A DNA stretch of 64,000 nt from Olleya sp. Bg11-27 (GCF_002831645.1 NZ_CP025117.1:689514-753513), one strand, 5' to 3'; shown: positions 16,299-26,087, numbered from the stretch's first letter. Notes: generated by a model not told the origin, from the sequence alone. A program made the numbers and translations.

Positions 16299-16982
16299 AT
16301 GAAAAAACTACAATTCATCTTATTAGTAGCACTAACTATAGGTTTTGTTACAAAAAACTTTGCACAACATGCCTCTTATGAAATTAAAAATGGGTTTGCG
16401 TTAGGTGGTGGTATCACACAATTTGATATTATCACAGATAATTTTGATACCAAAAAAGGGGCGGGCTGGATAGCTAATATGACTGCTACTGTTGATATAC
16501 CCCACAAGTGGTTTAATGTTAGTTATAGTATGCAACTATCAGAAAATACGATAAGTACGACAGGCTTTGATTTTCCATTAGCAATTACTACAGAAGATGT
16601 TGAGTATAAAATATTTACTGCTCAAGTTCAGTTTTTGTGGCATGCTAAGCCATTTGGAACATCCAACTTTACTATTGATTTTTGTCCAATGTTGCAATAT
16701 AATAGTGATTTAGAGTTAAGTGATGATCAACAAGAAGACTTTATTTTAGCCGATTTTGATACGGTGTTTGCTAAAGAAGTGAAGGATTTAACTAATTTTA
16801 ATGTTAATGGTACTATTGGCGCTACTTTGGGTATTGGTTTTTTTAAAGTAAGAGCACAATATATTTATGGATTCACTAATATTTTAGGTGCTTTAAATGA
16901 CTCCGATTTTAATCAAACTTTAGGTAGAGATTTTAAAGGACATCAAAGTATGTTTGCCTTTACAGGTATGATTACATTTTAA
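16299..16982 (+). CDS. Probable outer-membrane beta-barrel protein
   Basis: Exported protein of 227 residues with a signal peptide MKKLQFILLVALTIGFVTKN and cleavage near FAQ. The mature part is built of alternating hydrophobic/polar strands with aromatic ends (for example 'FNVSYSMQLSEN' and 'FFKVRAQYIYGFTNILG'). It ends in a beta strand with a C-terminal Phe (MITF), typical for outer-membrane barrels inserted by BAM. The length suggests 8-10 strands. No specific family is recognised. Confidence 0.65.
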   Translation: MKKLQFILLVALTIGFVTKNFAQHASYEIKNGFALGGGITQFDIITDNFDTKKGAGWIANMTATVDIPHKWFNVSYSMQLSENTISTTGFDFPLAITTEDVEYKIFTAQVQFLWHAKPFGTSNFTIDFCPMLQYNSDLELSDDQQEDFILADFDTVFAKEVKDLTNFNVNGTIGATLGIGFFKVRAQYIYGFTNILGALNDSDFNQTLGRDFKGHQSMFAFTGMITF

Positions 16983-17050
16983 TAATGTGACTGAGGGCAG
17001 TGTTAGTTTTTTTTAAATGAAAGTATTGGTAAAAGAACAATAAAAGCTAT

Positions 17051-17084
17051 AAAAAAAGCCATCTACATTTAGATGGCTTTTTTG
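17051..17084. terminator. Bidirectional terminator before gltX
   Basis: aaaaaagccatct (17052-17064) and agatggctttttt (17071-17083) form a 13-bp stem with a 6-base loop between convergent genes. Confidence 0.9.
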
Positions 17085-17086
17085 TT

Positions 17087-18595
17087 TTATAACGTTTCGA
17101 TAAGTTTTTCGAGACGTGTTATACTTTCATTTTTTCCAATCATAAACATGATATCAAAAACGTCAGGTCCTTGTAAGGCACCAACTAATGCTAAACGTAA
17201 AGGCATCATAACCTTTCCAAAGCCAATGTCTTTAGCGGTTATCCAACCTTTTACTTCTTTTTGAAGCGTTTCTACTTCAAAATCTGTAATGTTAGAAACT
17301 ACTGCTAATACATCAGTCATTATGGACTTAGTATCTTCTTTAAATGCCTTTTTAGAGGCTTTTTCGTCATAACTTTTTGGAGCTACAAAAAAGTAACTAC
17401 TTAAATCCCAGAAATCATTTACAAAAGAGGCACGTTCTTTAACTAAGCCTACAACTAAAGCAATGTAATTAATATCTATTGCTGTTAATTCACTACGATT
17501 TTTTTGGAATGCTTCTGCTAAATCTTCATTAGACTGCTCTTGCATATAATGGTGATTAAACCATTTAATTTTATCTGGATCAAAACGTGCTCCTGCCTTA
17601 TTAACGCGGTCTAAATCAAAAGCAGCAACTAATTGCTCTAAGGTAAACATCTCTTGTTCTGTCCCTGGATTCCATCCTAGAAAGGCTAAAAAGTTAATGA
17701 CTGCATCTGCAAAATAACCTTCCTCTTTATAACCTTTTGCAGTATCTCCAAACTCAGGATTCCATTCTAATGGAAACACTGGGAAGCCTAATTTATCACC
17801 ATCACGTTTACTTAATTTTCCTTTACCTGTTGGTTTTAAAATTAATGGTAGATGTGCAAATTCGGGTTGATCCCAACCAAAAGCCTTGTATAATTGATAG
17901 TGTAAAGCTAAGCTAGGTAACCATTCTTCTCCACGGATAACATGAGTGATTTCCATTAAATGGTCATCAACAATATTAGCTAAGTGATAGGTTGGCATAC
18001 CATCCGACTTAAATAACACTTTGTCATCTAAGACGTTAGTATCAATTTTTATATCACCACGTATAATATCTTTTAAGCGTAATGTTTCGTCTTGTGGACT
18101 TTTAAATCTAATCACAAAATCATCGCCTGCCGTTAATTTAGCACTAACCTCGTCTGTACTAAGTGATAAAGAATTGCTTAATTTTAATCGGTTATGCCAA
18201 TTGTAAATAAACGTTTTGCCTTTAGATTCATGATCTGTTCTGTGATAATCTAGCTCTTCAGACGTGTCAAAAGCGTAGTAAGCATTGCCGCTAGCTATTA
18301 ATTGCTCTGCATATTGTTTGTATAAGTCTTTACGTTCGCTTTGCCTGTAGGGTCCAAATTTTTCATTTTTACCTGGGCCTTCATCAAAAGGAATATTACA
18401 CCAATTTAGGGCATCTACTATATATTGTTCTGCACCTTCAACGTAACGGTTTTGGTCTGTATCTTCAATACGTAATACAAAAGTACCGTTATGCTTTTTT
18501 GCAAATAGATAGTTAAAAAGCGCTGTACGTACGCCTCCAATATGTAAAGGTCCAGTTGGACTTGGTGCAAAACGCACTCTGACTTGTTTTGACAT
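17087..18595 (-). CDS. gltX: Glutamyl-tRNA synthetase
   Basis: Class Ib synthetase charging tRNA-Glu, 502 residues. The HIGH-type motif is PSPTGPLHIGGVRTALFN (from residue 11) and the KMSKS-type motif is KLSKRDGDK (about residue 258). A helical anticodon-binding C-terminus follows, as in other bacterial GluRS. Because glnS is also present in the window, this GluRS is presumably discriminating. It has its own promoter (TTG, spacer, TATCTTTG) and shares a bidirectional terminator with the barrel gene. Confidence 0.96.
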   Translation of the reverse strand: MSKQVRVRFAPSPTGPLHIGGVRTALFNYLFAKKHNGTFVLRIEDTDQNRYVEGAEQYIVDALNWCNIPFDEGPGKNEKFGPYRQSERKDLYKQYAEQLIASGNAYYAFDTSEELDYHRTDHESKGKTFIYNWHNRLKLSNSLSLSTDEVSAKLTAGDDFVIRFKSPQDETLRLKDIIRGDIKIDTNVLDDKVLFKSDGMPTYHLANIVDDHLMEITHVIRGEEWLPSLALHYQLYKAFGWDQPEFAHLPLILKPTGKGKLSKRDGDKLGFPVFPLEWNPEFGDTAKGYKEEGYFADAVINFLAFLGWNPGTEQEMFTLEQLVAAFDLDRVNKAGARFDPDKIKWFNHHYMQEQSNEDLAEAFQKNRSELTAIDINYIALVVGLVKERASFVNDFWDLSSYFFVAPKSYDEKASKKAFKEDTKSIMTDVLAVVSNITDFEVETLQKEVKGWITAKDIGFGKVMMPLRLALVGALQGPDVFDIMFMIGKNESITRLEKLIETL

Positions 18596-18682
18596 CTTAT
18601 ATTATAAAAATTAGCACTTTAACATACCATGTTTAAGTGACATATAAATTGTAATCCTAAACGTGTTTCAGGATATAGATTG

Positions 18683-18710
18683 CAAAGATAGAATAGAGTA
18701 GTAGAAACAA
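18683..18710 (-). promoter_or_regulatory. Promoter of gltX (TTG-N17-TATCTTTG)
   Basis: On the minus strand TTG (plus-strand 18708-18710) and TATCTTTG (plus-strand 18683-18690) are 17 bases apart. This is a full match to the Bacteroidota -33/-7 consensus. The gltX start is about 87 bases downstream. Confidence 0.65.
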
Positions 18711-18844
18711 CAAAGAAATAATAAAGAACAATTAAATACGCGGCATAATTTCTGCGAAAGCAAATATCTTTAACATTAACTTATATTCCAATGTATTTAA
18801 GTGTAAAAATAAAATAGTATTTTAGTCAGTTAAATACCAATTAT

Positions 18845-21800
18845 TTGAATAACTTTAATAATATACAGTCCAAATTAGAACAATTTATTAGAAAATATTA
18901 CACTAATGAATTGATAAAAGGTGTCATTTTGTTTTTTAGTATTGGACTGCTGTACTTTCTTTTTACTTTGTTGATAGAACACTTTTTATGGCTGAATTCT
19001 TCTGCTAGAACGCTCTTGTTTTGGTTGTTTGTAGCAGTAGAATTAGCACTTTTTGTTAAATTTATTGTCTTTCCATTGGCTAAGTTATTCAAACTTCAAA
19101 AGGGGATTGGCTATAAAGAGGCATCAACAATAATTGGTAATCATTTTCCGGAAGTAAGTGATAAATTATTAAATGTATTACAACTTAAAGAGGAAGCAAA
19201 TACATCAGAGTTGCTTTTAGCAAGTATTGATCAAAAGTCCAAAGCGCTGGATCCTATTCCGTTTAAATTAGCCGTTAACTTTAAACAAAATATTAAATAT
19301 TTAAAATATGCTGCTATTCCTGTAGTAATATTAATTATTTCTGCTATTTCGGGTAAAATGAATTGGTTTAGCGACAGCTACGAGCGTGTGGTTAATTATC
19401 AAACGGCTTATGAGGCACCGGCGCCTTTTACGTTTTTTGTGTTGAATGAAGACTTACAGACGACAGAGAATAAAGAATTTAGGTTATTAGTAACGACTGA
19501 AGGAGATGTAATACCAGAAGAGGCGCAAATTACTTTTAACAACGAAACTTATTTTTTGCAACAACGCGAAACGGGAAGTTTTGAATATGTTTTCGAACAG
19601 CCAAGCCAAGAGATTACGTTTACATTAGCGGCTAATGGTGTGACCTCTAAACCGTATACCTTAAAGGTTGTTGAGGTACCAACATTACTTAGTTTTAATA
19701 TGGTTTTAAATTATCCAGGGTACACCAATAAGCGGGATGAAATTTTGAAAGGGATAGGTAATGCGACAGTTCCGCAAGGAACAAAAGTGACATGGGAGTT
19801 AAAGACTAGGGCTACAAATCGGGTAGACTTAATAAGCTTGGATACAATAGCATTTGTAGGCTCTAAAATGGGTGTATTTAGTGCAACTAAACCCATTTTT
19901 AATAATTTTGATTATAATATTAGTACCAGCAATAAAGCGCTAAAAAATTATGAGAATTTGTCTTATAATATTCAAGTGATTAAAGATCAGTATCCGGAGC
20001 TTACTTTGGTGTCTAAAATGGATAGTTTGGACAAACAATCGTTATATTTTAAAGGACAGGTTAGTGATGATTATGGTTTGAGTAAACTACAATTAGTGTA
20101 TTATCCTAGCGGTAATGAAGCGGAAAAGAAGGTCATGACGATTCCGGTGGCTAAAGCTAATTTTGATCAGTTTATAATTGCTTTTCCTAATACGCTAGTA
20201 ATTGAAGAAGGGCTGTCGTACGATTTGTTTTTTCAGGTATTTGATAATGATGCTGTTAGTAAAAATAAGAGTACTAAAAGTGAAGTATTTACCTATAGGA
20301 AGCGAACGCAAGATGAAGAGGAACAAAAACAATTGCAAGAACAGAGCGAAACGATACAGAATTTAAATAAATCCTTAGAGACGTTTGATAAGCAACAAAA
20401 AGAATTGCAAGAATTGTCTAAAACTCAAAAAGAAAAATCTGAACTAAACTTTAATGATAAGAAAAAATTCGAAAATTTTCTGAAACGTCAAAAAGAACAA
20501 GATCAGATGATGAAACAGTTTAACAAAAAGTTGAAAGATAATTTAGAGGAATTTCAAAAGGATAAAGAGGAAAATGACGCATTTAAAGAGGATTTAAAGG
20601 AGCGTTTAAAAGATAATGAAGAACAACTTAAGAAACATGAGAAACTGCTTAAGGAGTTAGAAGAATTACGTGAAAAATTTAGTAAAGAAAAATTTTCGAA
20701 GAAGTTAGATAATTTGGCAAAGAAGGCTAAAAGTCAGAAGCGAAGTTTAGAGCAGTTAGTCGAGTTGACTAAACGGTATTATGTGACCAAAAAAATGGAG
20801 AAGATTGGTGACGACTTGGACAAATTGGCAAAGGAGCAAGATAAACTTGCTAATTCTAAAACGGAAGAGAATACAAAAGATAAACAGGATGATATCAATA
20901 AAAAGTTTGAAGCACTTCAGGAGCAATTAAAACAATTGGAAAAGGATAATAATGATTTGAAAAAACCAATGGATGTGCCGCGAAATGAAAATAATGAAGA
21001 AAATATTAAAAGTGAACAACAAGACGCTAGTGAAGATTTAAAAAGTAAAGAAGAATCGCAAGACCAGAAGGAGAAAAAACAGAAACAAGAATCTGCTAAG
21101 AAGAAACAGAAAAGTGCTGCTCAAAAAATGAAAAAAATGAGTATGAGTATGCAGATGCAAATGTCTGGAGCAGCCCAGGATCAGTTGGAAGAGGATATTG
21201 CAATGTTGCGTCAAATACTCGATAATTTGGTTGTTTTTTCAATGGATCAAGAAAGCTTAATGAATAAGTTTAAGGGTATTGAAATTAATCATAACGAATA
21301 TGCTACTTATTTAAAAAAACAAAAGGAGCTCCGTACACATTTTGAACATGTCGATGATAGCTTGTTTGCAATATCAATGCGACAGCCAAAATTTTCTGAA
21401 GATATTTATAGAGAGATTAACGAAGTTTATTTTTATATAGATAAATCGCTTGAAGAGTTTTCGGAAAATGGAATTTATCAAGGCGTGTCTTCTCAGCAAT
21501 ATGTTTTAACTGGAGCTAATAATTTAGCTGATTTTTTGAGTGATGCGTTAGATAATTTGCAAAACCAAAGTGGTATGCCTATGCCTGGTCAAGGTGAAGG
21601 AGGTATGCCTATGCCGGATATTATTATTAGTCAAGAGGAATTGACTAAAAAAATGGAAAAAGGGATGAAGAAGGGAGAAGAAGGAGAGAAAGGTAAAGAA
21701 GGCGAAAAAGGTAAAGAAGGAGAGAAAGGAAGTGAAGGAGAAGATGAAGGTGAGGGAAAGAATGGTAAAAATGGAAAGGATGGTAAATCTGGTAAAGGTG

Positions 21801-22276
21801 AGCAGAATGGTGAAGGTGAAGATGGAGATCAAAATGGGACGGAAGGGTTTAGTGAAGATGTAAATGGTGAGCTGTTTAAAATTTACCAAGAACAACAGAT
21901 GTTACGTCAGGCGCTTGAACAACGTCTAGAAAAAGAAGGATTGGGAGAGAGTAGAGAAGCAAGACAATTGTTAAGAGATATGGAAGAGGTGGAGATGGAT
22001 TTGATAAATAATGGTTTTACGAATCAAACATTAAGTAAAATGAAAAATTTACAACATCAATTGTTAAAGTTAGAAAATGCGGCTTTGGAACAAGGTCAAG
22101 AACAAAAACGTGAATCTCAAACTAATTCTAAACAATTTAAGAATACGACGACTAATCAATTGGATAAAGCAAAACAATATTTTAACACCACAGAAATATT
22201 GAATAAGCAAACATTACCTTTGCAAGAATTATATAAACAAAAAGCACAACAGTACTTTAAACAGAAAAATGATTAG
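18845..22276 (+). CDS. DUF4175 giant membrane/coiled-coil protein
   Basis: Membrane protein of 1143 residues with a TTG start. Two hydrophobic segments near the N-terminus (about 25-45, 55-75) and one near 150-170 precede a beta-rich periplasmic region (about 190-480). A very long charged coiled coil (about 490-780) follows, with Met/Gln-rich sequence ('MSMSMQMQM'), a low-complexity Gly/Glu/Lys stretch (about 930-1000) and a helical C-terminus. This is the DUF4175 pattern seen in Bacteroidota. Function is unknown; the size suggests an envelope scaffold. ybeY overlaps its end by 8 bases, so the two are probably co-transcribed. Confidence 0.85.
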   Translation: MNNFNNIQSKLEQFIRKYYTNELIKGVILFFSIGLLYFLFTLLIEHFLWLNSSARTLLFWLFVAVELALFVKFIVFPLAKLFKLQKGIGYKEASTIIGNHFPEVSDKLLNVLQLKEEANTSELLLASIDQKSKALDPIPFKLAVNFKQNIKYLKYAAIPVVILIISAISGKMNWFSDSYERVVNYQTAYEAPAPFTFFVLNEDLQTTENKEFRLLVTTEGDVIPEEAQITFNNETYFLQQRETGSFEYVFEQPSQEITFTLAANGVTSKPYTLKVVEVPTLLSFNMVLNYPGYTNKRDEILKGIGNATVPQGTKVTWELKTRATNRVDLISLDTIAFVGSKMGVFSATKPIFNNFDYNISTSNKALKNYENLSYNIQVIKDQYPELTLVSKMDSLDKQSLYFKGQVSDDYGLSKLQLVYYPSGNEAEKKVMTIPVAKANFDQFIIAFPNTLVIEEGLSYDLFFQVFDNDAVSKNKSTKSEVFTYRKRTQDEEEQKQLQEQSETIQNLNKSLETFDKQQKELQELSKTQKEKSELNFNDKKKFENFLKRQKEQDQMMKQFNKKLKDNLEEFQKDKEENDAFKEDLKERLKDNEEQLKKHEKLLKELEELREKFSKEKFSKKLDNLAKKAKSQKRSLEQLVELTKRYYVTKKMEKIGDDLDKLAKEQDKLANSKTEENTKDKQDDINKKFEALQEQLKQLEKDNNDLKKPMDVPRNENNEENIKSEQQDASEDLKSKEESQDQKEKKQKQESAKKKQKSAAQKMKKMSMSMQMQMSGAAQDQLEEDIAMLRQILDNLVVFSMDQESLMNKFKGIEINHNEYATYLKKQKELRTHFEHVDDSLFAISMRQPKFSEDIYREINEVYFYIDKSLEEFSENGIYQGVSSQQYVLTGANNLADFLSDALDNLQNQSGMPMPGQGEGGMPMPDIIISQEELTKKMEKGMKKGEEGEKGKEGEKGKEGEKGSEGEDEGEGKNGKNGKDGKSGKGEQNGEGEDGDQNGTEGFSEDVNGELFKIYQEQQMLRQALEQRLEKEGLGESREARQLLRDMEEVEMDLINNGFTNQTLSKMKNLQHQLLKLENAALEQGQEQKRESQTNSKQFKNTTTNQLDKAKQYFNTTEILNKQTLPLQELYKQKAQQYFKQKND

Positions 22277-22685
22277 TTTTAATTACGAAATCGATTTTAA
22301 GGGTCTAGAAGACACTAAAATCTCTAAATGGATATCTACTATAATAAATAAGGAAAACTGCAAGGAGGACGAGATAAACTATGTGTTTTGTGACGACGAT
22401 TATTTGCATAAATTAAATGTAGAGTTTTTACAGCACGATACTTTGACCGATGTTATTAGTTTTGATTACTCAGTAGGAAAAACGCTACAGGGCGATATTT
22501 TTATTTCTATTGAGCGAGTGGAAGATAATGCCAAAGATTTTGAGGTGGAATTTGTGGACGAGTTACATCGTGTAATCATTCATGGTATTTTGCATTATTG
22601 TGGTTACAAAGATAAAACAGAAGCTGACGCTACTTTAATGCGTAGCAAAGAAAATGAGGCTCTAGAAATATTGAAAGCCATGTAG
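22269..22685 (+). CDS. ybeY: Endoribonuclease YbeY (16S rRNA maturation)
   Basis: Metal-dependent endoribonuclease for 16S rRNA 3'-end processing and ribosome quality control; 138 residues. The signature is HGILHYCGYKDK with H105 and H109 as the first two metal ligands. In E. coli-type YbeY the motif ends GYDH, giving a third His; here it reads GYKD, so D115 probably takes that place. The same form is, as far as I recall, general in Bacteroidota. 'HDTLTDVISFDY' is the conserved core strand. It overlaps DUF4175 by 8 bases. Confidence 0.92.
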   Translation: MISFNYEIDFKGLEDTKISKWISTIINKENCKEDEINYVFCDDDYLHKLNVEFLQHDTLTDVISFDYSVGKTLQGDIFISIERVEDNAKDFEVEFVDELHRVIIHGILHYCGYKDKTEADATLMRSKENEALEILKAM

Positions 22686-22733
22686 TTTGGTTTTTTGTTT
22701 TTTGGGATTCAATTTTTAAATAAAAAAGAAAAC

Positions 22734-22747
22734 GTTCCACGTGGAAC
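22734..22747. promoter_or_regulatory. parS-like palindrome 1
   Basis: GTTCCACGTGGAAC is a perfect 14-base palindrome, the same as the core of chromosomal ParB-binding parS sites (TGTTCCACGTGGAACA-type). It lies between ybeY and mnmG. Confidence 0.75.
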
Positions 22748-22824
22748 AATAATTAAAAATCATACTTGAGTAAAGGGGTGTTCAGATTTTCTGTTCAGCT
22801 TAGAGGTTGGGTAAAACAAATATT

Positions 22825-24696
22825 ATGTTTAACGAAGTTTACGATGTGATTGTAGTTGGTGCTGGTCACGCAGGAAGTGAGGCGGCAGCGTCAGCTGCTA
22901 ATATGGGAAGCAAGACTTTGCTTATTACTATGAATTTACAAAACATCGCACAGATGTCTTGTAACCCTGCGATGGGAGGAATAGCGAAAGGACAAATTGT
23001 TAGAGAGATTGATGCGCTTGGAGGTTATTCTGGAATTGTGAGTGATACTTCTGCGATTCAATTTAAGATGTTGAATAAATCTAAGGGACCTGCAATGTGG
23101 AGTCCAAGAGTGCAAAGTGATAGAATGCGTTTTGCAGAAGATTGGCGTTTGATTTTAGAACAAACAAAAAATCTTGATTTTTATCAAGAAATGGTTTCTG
23201 GGTTAATTGTTGAGAATGGAAAAGTTTGTGGGGTAACAACGTCTCTTGGTGTTAAGATTAGATCAAAATCTGTAGTACTTACAAATGGAACTTTTTTGAA
23301 TGGTCTTATTCATATAGGTGATAAAAATTTTGGTGGAGGTAGAGCAGGTGAAAGAGCGGCAACTGGAATTACTGAGCAGTTGGTTAATTTAGGTTTTGAA
23401 TCTGGTAGAATGAAAACAGGGACACCGCCAAGAGTAGATGGTCGATCTTTGGATTTCTCAAAAATGGTAGAACAACCTGGTGATGTTAATCCGGAAAAGT
23501 TTTCGTTTTTGGATACTACAAAACCATTAACGCATCAGCGTTCTTGTCACATGTCATATACAAGTGAAAAGGTTCATGATTTACTTCGTGAGGGATTTGA
23601 TCGCTCACCAATGTTTAATGGTAGAATTAAAAGTTTAGGTCCAAGATATTGTCCTTCTATTGAAGATAAGATAAATCGTTTTGCGGATAAGAACAGACAT
23701 CAATTATTCGTTGAACCAGAAGGATGGAATACTGTAGAATATTATATAAATGGTTTTTCTACATCGCTCCCAGAAGATGTTCAATTTAAAGCATTACGTT
23801 CTGTGGTTGGATTTGAAAATGTGAAATTTTTCAGACCAGGTTATGCAATCGAATATGATTATTTTCCACCGACGCAATTAAAACATACTTTAGAAACTAA
23901 GTTGATTGACGGCTTGTTTTTTGCAGGTCAAATTAATGGAACTACTGGATATGAAGAGGCGGCTTCTCAAGGTTTAATGGCGGGTATTAATGCGGCCTTG
24001 AAAGTTCAGGAACGCGATCCTTTTATTCTTAAAAGAGATGAAGCATATATCGGAGTATTGGTTGATGATTTAATTACGAAGGGAACAGAAGAGCCGTATC
24101 GTATGTTTACGTCGAGAGCAGAATACAGAACATTATTGCGCCAGGATAATGCCGATATTAGATTAACGCCAAAAGGTTTTGATTTAGGTTTGGCGTCAGA
24201 AAAACGGCTACGTCGCATGGAGGTGAAGCATAATGCCGCAGAGAAATTTGTTCAGTTTTTTAGAGATACTAGTGTGACTCCAGAGGAGATTAATCCCGCT
24301 TTGGAAGCTAAAGGTTCGGCTGCGATTAGACAACAAGATAAGATGTTTAAAATGTTTGCAAGACCTAATGTGACGATAGAGGATATGAAGGAGGTGTCTT
24401 CTGTTTCGAGGTATATTGAAGATCATAATCTGGATAATGAGATCATTGAGCAAACAGAAATTCAGGTTAAGTATTCGGGGTATATTGCTAAGGAAAAGAG
24501 TAATGCGGATAAGTTAACACGTCTAGAAAATATTAAGATACCTGAAGGTTTTGATTACTCTAAATTGCAATCTATGAGTTTTGAAGCAAGGGAAAAGCTG
24601 GGTAAAATACAACCGGTAACTATATCTCAGGCCTCAAGAATTAGCGGAGTTTCACCTTCTGATATTTCCGTTTTATTAGTGTATATGGGAAGATAG
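22825..24696 (+). CDS. mnmG: tRNA uridine 5-carboxymethylaminomethyl modification enzyme MnmG
   Basis: FAD-dependent enzyme (also called GidA) that, with MnmE, modifies U34 of certain tRNAs; cytosolic. The ATG at 22825 gives the usual family start MFNEVYDVIVVGAGHAGSEA with the FAD-binding GAGHAG at about residues 12-17, so the TTG at 22807 is unlikely. Other family motifs are 'MSCNPAMGGIAKGQIVREID', 'RGPAMWSPR' in the form KGPAMWSPR, 'YCPSIEDKI' and 'GQINGTTGYEEAASQGL'. The length of 623 residues is normal. It is flanked by parS-like palindromes on both sides; gidA often lies near the replication origin in other phyla. Confidence 0.97.
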   Translation: MFNEVYDVIVVGAGHAGSEAAASAANMGSKTLLITMNLQNIAQMSCNPAMGGIAKGQIVREIDALGGYSGIVSDTSAIQFKMLNKSKGPAMWSPRVQSDRMRFAEDWRLILEQTKNLDFYQEMVSGLIVENGKVCGVTTSLGVKIRSKSVVLTNGTFLNGLIHIGDKNFGGGRAGERAATGITEQLVNLGFESGRMKTGTPPRVDGRSLDFSKMVEQPGDVNPEKFSFLDTTKPLTHQRSCHMSYTSEKVHDLLREGFDRSPMFNGRIKSLGPRYCPSIEDKINRFADKNRHQLFVEPEGWNTVEYYINGFSTSLPEDVQFKALRSVVGFENVKFFRPGYAIEYDYFPPTQLKHTLETKLIDGLFFAGQINGTTGYEEAASQGLMAGINAALKVQERDPFILKRDEAYIGVLVDDLITKGTEEPYRMFTSRAEYRTLLRQDNADIRLTPKGFDLGLASEKRLRRMEVKHNAAEKFVQFFRDTSVTPEEINPALEAKGSAAIRQQDKMFKMFARPNVTIEDMKEVSSVSRYIEDHNLDNEIIEQTEIQVKYSGYIAKEKSNADKLTRLENIKIPEGFDYSKLQSMSFEAREKLGKIQPVTISQASRISGVSPSDISVLLVYMGR

Positions 24697-24707
24697 ATTT
24701 AAGTTTT

Positions 24708-24739
24708 AAAGGGAACGTTCCACGTGGAACGTTCCCTTT
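24708..24739. terminator. mnmG terminator made of a 32-base perfect palindrome
   Basis: Every base from 24708 to 24739 pairs with its mirror position: AAAGGGAACGTTCCAC on one side, GTGGAACGTTCCCTTT on the other. The 3' side continues in T's, so the RNA could form a terminator. The parS-like core lies exactly in the centre. Confidence 0.7.
24717..24730. promoter_or_regulatory. parS-like palindrome 2
   Basis: GTTCCACGTGGAAC, identical to site 1, in the centre of the larger palindrome after mnmG. Confidence 0.75.
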
Positions 24740-25858
24740 TATTTTGTCTATTGTTTAGAAATGGTGTTGAATGTCGGGTTTGTATTTAGTGAGTATTGAA
24801 AGTTTAGTTTGTTTAATTAGGTCGTTTGTTTTGTCTATTTGGACTTTTTATTGTTCTTTTTTTTAAGGCTTATTTAGCTTTTTATTGGTATGACTTCTTT
24901 TCTTTTTATGAGTGTTATTTCTTTTTGTAGGCGTTTAAATATTCTTTTTTTAAAGTTTATGATGAAGGATTAAAATGAGATTTGGAACGTTGTTTAGGTC
25001 TTTTTTTTAGTGTAATTATATCTAATTTACTTTATTTTGATGTCGTTTGTATAAGCCTTTTGTTTTGTTTTTAAGAGTTTTTTTTATTTCATCGAGATGG
25101 AATATATGGTTTTTTTGAAGCTGTTTTCGATTGAGTTTGTCTGTTTTTTGTTGGTTTTTTTCGTTTATGTTTTTAAGAAAAGTGTCTTAATAGAGGTTAG
25201 AATATTTAAATTGCTATGTTTTATTTACCTTATAATGGTCAATTAATTACCTTGATTTAGTATTTTTTGAACTAGAATAGCCGTAGTTTTTTAGTGTTTT
25301 GTGTTCTTTTTTTAAGTGTTTATAGTCTGTTATTATGCTTTTATTTTATCTAAAATGGTTTAATAGAGTAGGAGGAAGTCGATATTTTGAGGTTTATTTT
25401 GGTCGTTTATTTTGATTTTTATCTCGTATTACAGCAAATTATAAGGATGAATTATTACTTTTTTTACGTTTATACGGTAGGTATAGTGATGCGGTTTTCG
25501 GTTAAATCGGCGCTGTAAATTGTTTTTATAAAGGCTATTTGTTCCTTTTTGTTGAGTATATTTTGATTGTTGTGTCGTTAATTGTGTTGCTTGTAATTTA
25601 AAATAACGTTGTGTATTTGCTAGTGTCGTGTGTTCTTGGGGCAATATTTTTGTGTTGTTTGAGGTTGAAAAGGGGTGAATTAGGCGCTTTATTGGTTTAG
25701 AAATAGGGTTAAATAATGACTTGTTTAGTATTCTAAATTGGTATAATCGTCTTGTTTTAGTTATGCTTTAACGCCTAGTATAGATATTTTTTTATTGATT
25801 TCAGCGGTGGTTGACTTGAATTGATGGGTATTAGTGTTTCTTAATTTATGGATTTTAG

Positions 25859-25874
25859 TGTTCCTCTTGGAACA
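25859..25874. promoter_or_regulatory. parS-like site 3 (variant)
   Basis: TGTTCCTCTTGGAACA. The outer arms TGTTCC/GGAACA are intact, and the centre CACGTG is changed to TCTTGG-type sequence. It is the most diverged copy of the series and may bind weakly or not at all. Confidence 0.5.
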
Positions 25875-26087
25875 TTTTGGCTCTGTTTGTAGTTGTAAAG
25901 TGAATATATTATGATTTATTAGCCCTTAAAAGTCCTAGAACATGTGCTGTTTTGTAGTATTAAATGCTTGTGGTAAGTGTATTTTTTGGTTTTATTTATT
26001 CAGTTTTTATATGTTTTTTCTGTTGATTAGAGTGTAAATAGTTTAGTATAACATGGGATATAACGCTGGTTATTCTTCCTGTTTTAG

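Noticed and set aside
16291-16299. Perfect DnaA-box-like TTATCCACA, with more near-matches at 5617-5646 and 54121-54129
   Set aside because: Single boxes occur inside genes (54121 lies in the MBOAT gene) and there is no cluster. They are not evidence for an origin at any of these places.
21548-21895. A 115-codon minus-strand frame opposite the DUF4175 gene
   Set aside because: It is the complement of the purine-rich Gly/Glu/Lys repeat and gives a low-complexity Phe/Thr/Ser/Leu-rich peptide. It is a shadow of the real gene.
25429-25644. A 71-codon minus-strand frame in the gap after mnmG
   Set aside because: The protein is dominated by Gln, Thr, Asn and Lys, as expected from A-rich codons on the complement of T-rich DNA. 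It has no family resemblance, no promoter element, and no other sign of being a gene.
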